Source: Whitmania pigra (lineage: Eukaryota; Annelida; Clitellata; Hirudinida; Haemopidae). Taken from it: a stretch of 64,000 nt of DNA. The notes beneath the pieces were generated by a model. It made no database searches. It was not told where the DNA came from and saw only the letters and a list, made by a program, of their open reading frames with translations. The position numbers and the translations under genes are program-made. The stretch is taken from positions 186,001 through 250,000 of the forward strand of contig JAJTWR010000326.1 in the NCBI GenBank assembly GCA_021613335.1. Reading direction: 5' to 3'. Below are positions 24,409 to 35,894 of this stretch, piece after piece. Each line of letters starts with the position of its first letter. Position 1 is the stretch's first letter.

Positions 24409-26880
24409 TCATCTCTTCCTCCTGTAGACCCAGCGATAAACTGCTGCAGAGTCTTTGCTTTCCTCTGAAATCTTTTTCTTTGGAGTCTTTTTGTCCTGTT
24501 TGGATGAATCAAAACAACATGAGCACATCAGGTAGCTTTCAAACGAAAGTTTAAACTTTATTGTTAATTCCTTCCTCGAGAAAATCTTTTTAAAAATATA
24601 AACACATGAGAATTGAACTGCCTTAGTGATTATTACTTGTGGTTTAGACTGAGGGGGCTTAACTATGGAACATGACAACAACTCGAATGATATTTGTGTT
24701 AAAACCAACCAAAAGTGCTTTCTGGAGACTGAGCTTTTCCTCAATGATTGCCAGTTGTTTTTCACGTTCAATTCTTTTCACAAGTTCGGAATATCTCTTC
24801 TCCTTCTCAACTGCAGCAGCCTGTATTGAGTGTTTCATAGTGTGTGAATTTAATTAAACAAAATATGGATTTGTATATTTATTCTGAGATATTTTGAGCG
24901 GTAATATTATTATTATTATTATCGACTCACAGCAAGATCAGCATCGTCAATTTCTTGAGGCTTCATGTTCTTCAAATCGCTGGTTCTCGTGCGATTGAAT
25001 GCTCTGTCGACGAGACTCGGATGAGTGTCGAAATACTTGGCCGCATCAAAATTCTTTGCTGAGATGTAAAAATGTCATTAACATATGTTTTTGCGTGGGT
25101 TAATTATTTTCAACTTAGCAATTTAGCTTTTATATTTCACAGCAAAATGGAAATTTGGAAAATAAATATTTGGTCATTTGCATAGAACAGCATTTAGGTT
25201 ACAGTGATGAAGAACATGATTTAATTCGGCAGGTCATTTATCAATTCCATCTAACTTAATTAATAATAGCAAGCAATCCATTTAACATGTAATGTTGCAA
25301 ACCTTCCTCCTCTGTATCACAGAAAATTATGTGTGTGTTTTTGGGACAGTCTGGAACATCAATGAGTTGAAGGGATGCCTTGAGTTTCTCTATTTTCTAA
25401 AAAAATAAATAAAAAATAATGAGGTTGTGAATCAAAGTGATTCTCATAAACAATTTGTTCATTTGAATGAATATTTAGTTAGAAACTCAGGCAGCTGGGA
25501 GCTATTGAGCTCCATACATGCCAAGGTATACATAGATGACAAATACTAATTTGTGGAATAATGTCAGACATTAACTTATTTTGAAACATCAAAAAACCGA
25601 ACATATTTTCAATGAAGGATCCTTTCGGAAAAATTAGCAAATTTATCACAATTCATGGATCTCACATTTTTCTCAAGGCTTCTCTTGTATTGAATATACC
25701 TAATGTCCTGACTTTGCATGAGTTTCAATTGATCGTCCGTATAGGTGATGACTTTGTCGTCTGCTTCGTGAACTCCGTCCTATGGTTCATTCCAATGTAT
25801 TAATTAGGCTCATTATATAATTTAATAATTAAGAACAGTTGTAATTAATCAACTCACAACTGTCTTGGAGTTGACCATGTTGAAATAGAACTCATCTGGA
25901 TTCCTGTTGAGAGCCTTTTTCCGCAAGAATTTTAGAGTATTTTCCTTTTTCTTGTGTTCACTGAAGTTTTAAAATTATAAAACAACTGAAGTAACAAATT
26001 AATTCATTAGAGTTAACTTAATAATAACACTTTGTAAAAATCCAATTATCTGTTGCTAGAAAACTTAAAGTGATGTGAATTAGAATCCCACTCAGAATTA
26101 AATCAAAATTGAAGTGAATTGATTGGTTGAACACGGAAGTTCAATGAATATCCTATTGGAACACACAAGGCATTTAAACCTAGATTGGCTAAAGACAAAC
26201 ACAAATTGTTGAAGAGGAAACTTACGCAGTCCTCAACTGGTAATCCTTCTTCTTCTCAAGGATTCCCAAATGCTGCCTTGACGGCAACTACAAAAAAAAG
26301 TTCTGAATCAACTACTGACAAAAATCCAGATTGAAGTTTCCTTCACCGCTCCGCACTTATAAACAGAATAACTGTAGAATAATTTATGTGCAACAGGTTA
26401 TCCATTTGAGAAGTGATTAATTAATTTTTTTTTATTTTGACAGTATTTTTTCACAATCATTTTCATTCAGGGCAGAATAGTGAATTTGTTGATAAGTTTC
26501 TCAATATTAATAATACTTCAGTAGCAGTATTTCTTTGTGTTTGCAAATATAAGAAATGCAACAATTTAATGTCTATTCCACATGTGAGGAATTTCTCCAA
26601 AGATGTGTGCGAACATAATCTCTACATCATAATAGCACACCACATGAAAACTTTTAAGCAACTTTTTACTTTACATTTTTAATAACTTTACAGGCTTATT
26701 GCTTTACGTCCGATTACACGAAGAGTTTATACGTTGTTGTAAAGAACTAACAATTGTTTTAAAATAGCTTTCACACAAATATTCTATATAATAATCAGTC
26801 AAACATAAAACGCTTACCTGGGATCTCTCCTTATGAATTTTTCTACATCTTTTGGCGATTTTATTAAAAGCCGTCGACAT
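24409..26880 (-). CDS. UTP11: UTP11, SSU processome component
   Basis: Nucleolar U3 snoRNP/small-subunit processome protein needed for 18S rRNA processing. Eight exons on the minus strand: 26880-26818, 26287-26226, 25960-25858, 25779-25666, 25396-25303, 25058-24931, 24820-24710, 24495-24409. Phases agree and give 253 residues, the same as the human protein. Seen: HKERSQLPSRQHLGILEKKKDY, split over exons 1-2; LRKKALNRNPDEFYF; MQSQDIRYIQYKR; HIIFCDTEEE; HPSLVDRAFNR; KRIEREKQLAIIEEKL; and the typical basic C-terminus AAVYRWVYRRKR. The protein is very basic and alpha-helical, as expected for an rRNA-binding factor. Its start codon lies about 230 bp from a possible plus-strand exon at 27112, so the promoter may be shared. 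Confidence 0.97.
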
Positions 26881-28241
26881 GTTTATAGCGATATTAAAGA
26901 AAAGCAAACACAGACATAAAAAGCAGATCTGGTAAATAGAGACACTTAATATTATTTATTGTCGTTTTTCAAAGTTACTATAATTTTTTGTTTAACTTAA
27001 ATTATCAACCCTAGTATTTTTAGTGGGTTTCTGTTTTTTTGTTGTTAATTTTTTGTAGCTTGAGATTGACTAAAGCCCAAAAAAGGTTATCAAGCAAGGA
27101 CCGTCTCAAAAATGTCGAGCAATGATAAGACAAACTGGAGAAAGCTTGAAAGACAACCCAGCATGCACAGACTGCGTATGTCTTAAATGCGGCTAATAAC
27201 TGCGAAATAAAATGCGAAAATAATTTGAATGTAAAATAATCAAGTTGTAAACAGTTGTTTAGTTGTTTATAAATATATATAACTAATTTTTATAATCATA
27301 CATAATTTAATAAAGTATTTAATATAATTATTCATTCATTCTGCCAGCCACTATGAGCGACTATTACGAGTGCAATTATTTTGACTCCATCGAATGAACT
27401 CAATTAATAAATCATGTTGACGATGTGTAATTGCATCCTGCAGCAAGCCTTTGTCGAGGATTCCATTGATTATGGCTATGGAAGAATCGGCTAACAAAAA
27501 TACTTGATTACAAATAAATTAATGATTTCAAAAAGTTTAGGTCTAAACTCATTGCTTAGACCTGTTAGCATCTTTCACTGAAAACTACTGTAAAAATGTA
27601 TCATTATGATTAATTTATTTGCATAAAAATGAATAAACCACGTAGTGAACCGACTGCAAGTAAATTAAAAAGTAATTATTTAAATAAACTCCTCAATTTT
27701 CTTATTCTAATTTTCTAATATTTTATAATTAAGATAATCTGACTTGTCTAAACCATTACCGTCTGTAATAATTGCTGTTAATGAGCACACATACTCCGCA
27801 ACAATTATCATCGTTGTCCAAAATTGCTATTCATACCATTAATTAATACGATGTCACGCTAACAATCAGAAGAAATCAGAAGTCTCAAGAAAGTACAATG
27901 TGAAGCAAATGAGATTGCACAACTTTGAAGACAAAACTGACGAAACGAAATAATGAAACCGCAGATTGTAAAGCGGGAAGGAGCATTTTTCACAAACCAT
28001 CGGAGTAAGGATGCATTGTAAGGCTGCATTACATCATGCTTCATCGAAATTAATTAGTTGAAGAACCTTCCAATTAGAGTGACTGAAATATATTAATAAA
28101 TTATAATGCATCACCATTGGCGGCGAGCTACTCAGTTCGCGTTTTTTGTGATCGATTTTGGTCCGGGTAAACACATTGCGGTTCGTCGCGAGATATGCTC
28201 AAATTCCGATCAGTTTCGACTGAAGAATCGAATTTAACCTG
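26881..28241. other. Spacer between divergent UTP11 and the TBC1D1/4 gene
   Basis: 1.36 kb that should hold both promoters. A possible small exon with an ATG at 27112 and a GTATGT donor at 27176 is described in the findings. The rest is AT-rich with nothing recognised. Confidence 0.5.
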
Positions 28242-31200
28242 ATGAACATGACTACACAGGAAAACTTCGAACCGCTGGAGTTTAGCTTCGAACAAACTGG
28301 CAGAGATAGTGGCATCAGTTCATTCAGTAGCGATTGTTCAGATTCTGTTTATCCATCTTCGTTTCTCTTGGATGCAGCCAAGGTTGGAACTATTTCTGAG
28401 ATTGACAACTTGCTGGTTATTTCAGAAAATGACGCTTTTGAAGTAACATTTCTCGGAGAACGTCAATTAAGCAGACGGCACACGCCTTCCATGATACCTT
28501 GGGTTGTTGAAGAAATTAGCTCAAGAAAATGTCGCGAATCAGTTGTTATAAGTGTCGTAAAACGATCAGCTTTCTCTGATTATTCTGTTTTAAAAATAAA
28601 AACCAGCTTTAATCAGCAAGTAGAGTCATTTCTTGAATCCAAAAGACAAGTTGAATTGGAGCATTGCATAAAAAACTTGACCAGATTCTCAAAATCATTT
28701 CGCAATCCAAAGAGATTTTCGTACCTTTTTCGTCGGAGTTCGGATTTAGTTTTCACTTGCTATGTCTACGAAGCCGAGAGTGAAGATGCTGTTAGTGACA
28801 TTGATTAAAGCCATAATATTGTTGAAAAAAACTTTTAGCATTTAATGTTTACATCTTGCTTTTAATAGGTCAACAGTTTATTTTATGCAATCCACAATGC
28901 CATGTTGACTGCGCCCAGAGTGGCGAGCGAACCGTCCTCTCCTCCAGCGGCCGCTTCGTCGAATCTTTACGATGTCGTTTACATCGGAAAAGTCGTAGTA
29001 GCCACCAAGAAAGCTCCCCCGATGTTTGTGGATGATGCGGTGAAAAAGTTCGACGAACTCGCAAGACGTGATAATGAAAACGAAACTAAAGTCAATGACC
29101 TCGAAACAATTCATGAATCACAGGTATTTGAAATGATTAGAAATCAGTTTAATTAATGTCGGATAATAAGTTGATGGTGTTTTTAGTTTTATGTGTTTAA
29201 ATGAGTTCAGGTAAGTTAAGTTTTGCAATTGGTCACGTTAATAATTGGATGTGTTTTACAATTAAAAAGTGAATGATCATTCATTTAAGGATGAGTGTAT
29301 TACATCTTCAAGTGCACCTGAACAAGCAAAGAATTGTTTGCCATCTCAGGGGACAGAAAAAGTTTGAATAAAATTGTTGCTAAGTCGATGTTACTTAAAG
29401 ATATCATCATTTTAGTTTGCATATATTTTTTTATTGGTTGCAGTAGTGTATTTAATTTATGATATTCATGAGATGTAATTGATAGTATGTTCTGTTTTAT
29501 GACTGTGCTTGAGTGGTGAATTTGCAACAAGCATTGGACTTTCTTTGGATTCGTTGAAATAAGTAACAAAGTATAGTAAGCAGTAATTAGTAACATCTTA
29601 TCTTTAAACTTTTTATTAATAACATTATTTTCAAATTATTATTTTCCACAAAAGCAGGCATCTTTCGAGCAGGTCTCGGAAAGAACCCGAGGCAAAGAAG
29701 CAGACGTCGGCAACAAAAGCAGGCCTCCGATCAGATGCAGGAAGGAAAGCATCGAAAAGGGCTTTGGAACCCTGCTCCTCATTGGCCAGGATGAAATGTG
29801 TTTGCTGTCGACCGAACATAAACATCCTCTCAAGGAGTGGAAGTTTAAGGACATTTCGTTCTGCTCACAGGTCGTCTCAAGTGCTTTTTGGTGATGATGA
29901 TGATGACGATGATGGTGATGGTGATAAAGGTGGTGGTGATGATGGTAATGGTAATGTTGATAATGGTGATGGTGGTGAAATTGTTGGTGTTGTTGAAAAA
30001 GTTGAATTCAAATGTACTAGCATTTTTTGATCTAAATATGTAAGCGAACCCAGAATGTATGTTTTTCTGAAAACTTTTTTCTCAGTGCACCTGACTGTTA
30101 CCATTGATTTGAATCATAAACAATCTCAGCATCAATAAGAATGAATAGTAACCTTCATTATTGTCTTAGTCATAACGTACAATTATTTTTACCAATTCCT
30201 TGTTGTTATCATGTAATTTCTCAGTGCACCAACAACAGTGGTTTGAAAGTTATGAGTTCAAAGTGTTACATCATAACATGTTATTAAGCCTTGTTTGGAA
30301 ATAACAATGAACAATAACCATCAATTTAGCAGATTAGCTTAATATGCATTTCGGCATGCACTGGAAACAGATGCGACGTATCGTGTTTGCAACCCGGGCT
30401 GTGGCAGGGGGCTACGCGTGGGTGGAGGTGCTGCACAAATTGTGGGGGGTGATTGTGGTGCCTTCAGATTCACGAAGCAGATTCAGATACATCGACTAAA
30501 AGATCGGCTAAATACGAATATTACAAATCAATTTTTAGGGAATCATTTGCTGCAACCACTTTGGATTCATTGCAAGAAATTCGAGCACGTTGAATTACGT
30601 CTGCTACATTTTCAAGTGCCATTCAGAAGCTGTCGTGAGATTTCATTCCTATTGATTCTTTTTCTTTGTTGTTGTGGCATCATCGTCATCACCATCAGCT
30701 TTATGTTTGTATAAATTGATATTTATTTAATACAATGACTTCATTCCATTAATGGATGTTTCCAAGCAAACAGAAAACAGCTTAATTATTTTTTTTATCC
30801 AAAGTTGTAAATTGTCGGAATAAAATAACGGTGAACGATATGTTTTGATGCCTTAAAATTGAGAGTAACAACAAAGATGCAGATGTTCAAATCGTATCAC
30901 TCAAATAAGGATCATAGGTCGATTGTTACATTTTTTGTAACTTTAAATATACGTGTAGATGATTCTTTTGTAGTGTTAATTATATTTTATGTTATTTTAT
31001 TTTTTAAATTTTATTCAACACAAACATTTATACCACAAAAGAAGTTTAAACAAAATAACTCAAGGGTCTTAACCCTTTGAACCCTATTTCCCTGGCCATT
31101 CCCCCCTGTAACTGGGGCCCCCAACAGTTTTAATCTAATGACGGGGTAATGACGGTGGATGCGATGACCGGGAAACTGGCCTTTCTAGTTTAAAGGCTTC

Positions 31201-34200
31201 TCCGGTAGGCCGGAAAACCCTCATAAACAAATTATGAATTGTTTTAATACAATTTCAATATTACATCACTATCAATATCATCGCTTATAATATTAAATCT
31301 AACACGTAACATAATAATAATAATATTAATTAATAAATAATAATTGTAATTTAACATTGTGCTGTCAATTGAAAGGTTGACGAGATAATGTTGACGATGA
31401 GGAAGGCATTTCAATCTGCTTTCGAGAAGAGCAGTCGAAGTTTGGTCGTCTGCGAATTGTGCCCCATGCACCAGCTGCACAAACTTTGTTTACTCCTTGA
31501 AAGTTGGCTTCATTCACTTTTAATCATCTAATAATTTATTAATTTATTAATTTATTTATTGATGCATGAAATGATCTTCATTTAGTCACTTTTCTAGGAT
31601 AATTTCAGTTTACGTTCAATTTAAGCAAAATTTAAATTGAATTGATTGTGATGAAAAGCAATTGAACAGATATGGACGAGATGATGATCTTCAAGACATT
31701 ATCAGGAAGAATTCAGCATTTGTCAGAACATTGCAAACTTGGACATTTCTTTAAAGACAGGGTATGTAGTCAGTGAAAAACTATTGTGTTTTCAAGCCAT
31801 TGGATTGTTTTGCTTTATTGTTGGAAAAGCAAGAAGAATATAAATATACTTTTACTGTTAATGTTTTTAAACAATTTTATTTACTTATGTTACTGGTATG
31901 TTTTGTAATTAATTAAAAAAGTTTTGATTATTGTTAAAAAAGCAAAGAGAAAAATACTTTTAAATTATTTATGTTTCTGCGGCAGTACTTTTGAATATTT
32001 GAAAGTGGTAACCGATTTATTTTAAAGGCAAACAAATAATTTCTTCATAATCACAAAATAATTTGTTCAAACCATTAGGATTCGTACGACGTCCCAACGC
32101 TTCTCGAAACCAACGTTCACCTGATGACTTGCTTGTTGAGACTTTGTGAGACACAACAACAACACCATGAACATATCAACGACTGTAAAGGGAACAGGGA
32201 AAACTCATGTGTTCGTTTATTCTTTCATCACCACCTTTGACACCACCATCATCGTTGTCATCATCATTGTCACCACCATTGTTATCACCATCATTGTTAT
32301 CACCATCATTGTCACCATCATCGTTATCACCATCATTGTCACCATCATCGTTGCCACCATCCCCATAACTGCCATCATCTGCATCATTATGTTTAATAGA
32401 AGTTACTTTTCTAACTGCAGTTCGTTTTATTTCCAACAACCGAGGACAAACAGCAGGAAGCAGGTGTCTTTCAATGTGATGTAAGTTTTTAAAGCTTTTA
32501 AATTGATTAATCATGTCATAAAGTTATCAACTACAATGTCACAAATGTCTTCGTGCTTGCGACAATTGAACTGGACATGACATCGATCGTTTTATTGGCA
32601 AAAGGTTTCAAACTGAGGGATGCGCAATTAATTGCATAATGAATAAGTTGTAACATAAAGAGTAATTGTATGATTATTTATTTTATTAATTTACTTCTTA
32701 CACTAACTATTTTGGTTAATTGCTGAGTCATTTGCCCACAATTTCGTCGATTCAAATGTTAATGTTAAAAAACTTAATGTAACTTAACTTAATTAAATTG
32801 GAAAGTTTTTAATTGTAATTATGGATTCCTTTCCAAAGCAGGTGATCAAGTTACCTGTAGTGGAAGACGTGAATGGAAGCGAAACGAACCTCAACAGACT
32901 CCGCTTGGACAATTGGACCAATGGAGTGAAGCAGAGGAGACACTCGGTCCCCCATTCGTTGCCCATAACTTCGAGGTCACGCGATAACTCCGCCCCCAAG
33001 AAGCACTGCTTAAAAGAACTCAGAGCTGCTGGTGATGTTGTTTTCATGGACAAACTCATTCCAGAGGAAAGTCCCATAAGATCCATGTAAGCTTCAGCAG
33101 GGTTGATTACAGGGGGTGTGCAGGTTAGCCGAACGGGTTACGTGCCTGCATACGGCGGTAATGACAACAGTCGTAATGTGTCGTGTTCGAAACCCAGCCT
33201 GCACTGCCGCCAGCGCCCTTGGGAAGGAGCGCTATATAAATGGTTACAAGAAGCGCCTCTGACGCTATGCATATGGCGCTATATAAATGAAGTTACAATT
33301 ACACTTTTAAGTCGATCGGTCGTTTGTTATAATTGTTACAAATAAATACATAAATAAATAAATAAATAATAATTATAATGATAATTATAATAATAACAAT
33401 AACAATAATAATAATAATAATAATGGTATTTGGGTATTATAACCCAACCCTGCTTAGTTTGCCTTCCTCCAGCATCTCCATCTTCACAGAAACAACTGCA
33501 AAGATAATTGATGAAAGAAAGCAATAATGAAAGAAAATATCACTCTCATCAATCTAGTTCTTCACAGCTTCCATTGGTTGCACGTTAATCATTGGATAGA
33601 AATTGCTTCATTAGTGTCTTAAGTCTCTTCTACCTGTGCCATCCTACCTGTCTTTCATGACTGAAGAACTGCTGCACAAACTAGGAAAGTAAAATTACTG
33701 CGACGTTGTTGTCGACCAGCGATGACGAGAAGTAAATATGAACCTTTTAAAAGCCAACAATTGTTCAGTAGGATCTTGTATGATCTTGAACAATCAATTT
33801 CATCTTCAGCTAGGGCTTCCCTTAAGCTTTAACGCTGGTCTCGATAGGACACGTGAAAATCAGATTCAATTTCAGTCATTATTGTTATTACTATTATTAA
33901 TTATTTTGTTCAGTATTATTATTGCCTTTATTGCAATTATTATTATTATTTTGTTTACAACGAATGATTGATTTTTGAGATCCAGGGTGATTACATTGTT
34001 GTTGTTGATTTGTTGAATTTTTTTGAATCTTTGAACCAATTGAAATGATGAACAAGAAGTGTAAAAAGTTGACTTTCTGCATGAACGCCCAATTTTTTAC
34101 CTTAAATACTTTTGGACATTATTACTAATTAATTATAATTTGTTAGTTAATGAATTAATTAATGATTTAAAGGTTCCTGAAGGTTGGAAATGGAGGATCC

Positions 34201-35860
34201 ATTAAGATGAGGTCCAGCCTCAGATGCTCCGGTCGCAGCAGTTCCGTGTCATCATCATCATCATCGTCTTCTTCTTCACATTCCACGTTTCTCTCGACAT
34301 TCCAGTCTCAATTGAAGCACAGAGGTGCATGGCAAATAAATATCCTCTCGAGTCTTCAGTTCAACAGGGGGAGCTTTGATGGTTTGATTTTAATTTTTAA
34401 TATTAAGTAATAATTGTGTAATGTGGAATAACAGTTGCTTAATAGTAATGGTTAATTGTTTAGTGGCCAGTAACAACTGCTCGATGCTAATGATGAATTT
34501 GTTTTTTACGTCGATGAATATTTTCATTTTATTTTCTTTATTTGAACTCTTAGCTTCTCTTTGTATCATTAACTTCAACCTCGTTACCTCCTCATTTGTT
34601 TGTTTTTATGGCAATCAATAAATCAGTCAATAAATATGGATCACTTTTGTGATGTTTTCAGACGACTTGTTCACGGAAAGAAGCAGGGATTCGTTCCACC
34701 CAAAGTCAACGTGGAAGAAAGCAATTGGAGATACAATACTGCTCATTAAAATCAATAAGAAGAACCAAGACAAGAGGGCAGGTTGGATTGGTTGTCGGTG
34801 AATTAATGAATGACTCCGATGCATGGCTTCTCGAAGCATGCTGCATTAATGACTCCTAAGGGCTCTTGAAGCACTGTCAAGAACCACTTTTGTTCATGGC
34901 TTTCTAAGCTTCATTAGTTTTGATTGTAGTCACTTAAATATTGTTATTTTTTTTAAAATATCATTATTGATGTTTAAGACATATTATTGTTTGTCTGAAT
35001 TTACGTATTTGCTGTGAATTTAAATTGCACCAACATTACAACTGCATTGCTGTGCAGAGGAAGAAATAGAAGGTGTGGGTTCAAAGGTCAACTACCTTGA
35101 AGTGACCCCAAACCTGAAGGAGGTCACCGGCATTTGGAAACAGCTTCTTGACTCGGAACTTTGGAAGTCTTTGAGGCTCGACTTTGAATTGATCAGCAAG
35201 TCGGTCAAGGATGGTGGGTTGACTTGATTTGTTATTATTAATTAATCATTTATTAATAAATGTTATGTGATTTGTTTAATTATTAATTATTATTATTAAT
35301 ATTGTTCGAGTTACAAGAATTAATTGATTTATAAACATTGGTCATGAATTTAATCTGCTCTTTTAGTTAAGAAATGCTAAATAAACAGTGTTAATATTGG
35401 TATTGTGTTAAAGATTAATGATATTAGTATGATATTATATTATTTTCTTATGTCAGTATTTTCATAAATCACAATTAACTTATTATATGGTCATTGGTGC
35501 TTGCAATCCTTGGGGAGCAGGTGTGCCAAAGGAGATGAGAGGCAGAATATGGAAGTTACTCATTCATCAGAACAGGATGTACAACCACTCGACCAGCAAC
35601 AACAAGTCTGATGATTTCTTCAACTGCGATGCCATCGACTACGAGATTCTGAAGAGGCAACTCACTTCTCATCAGCATGCCATACTCATCGACCTTGGTG
35701 TGACTTTCAGCTACACTTTCATTAGTGCATTCGTGCATTGCAGGATTATTGCTTGCATTCTGAACAAAATACTTACACCGTTGACCTTGCAGTTGTTGTT
35801 TGAGTAGCATTTGGTCTTTGTTGTTGTTGTTGTTATTGTTCTTGTTATTACTGTTGCTCC

Positions 35861-35894
<34 letters not shown>

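Noticed and set aside
29300..29596. Minus-strand 98-codon frame between TBC1D1/4 exons
   Set aside because: AT-rich intron sequence with no recognisable motif; lies between two well-supported plus-strand exons.
30339..30480. Frame 30418-30714 (Gly-rich start) as an exon of the PTB domain
   Set aside because: The true PTB exon is 30539-30634 in a different frame, giving the [10 protein letters not shown] and YVCYIFKC landmarks with correct phases.
33118..33205. Possible functional tRNA gene
   Set aside because: Box A and box B are present, but no cloverleaf with a sound acceptor stem could be drawn, and the sequence continues into a repeated body shared with 11930-12112, so it is a SINE.
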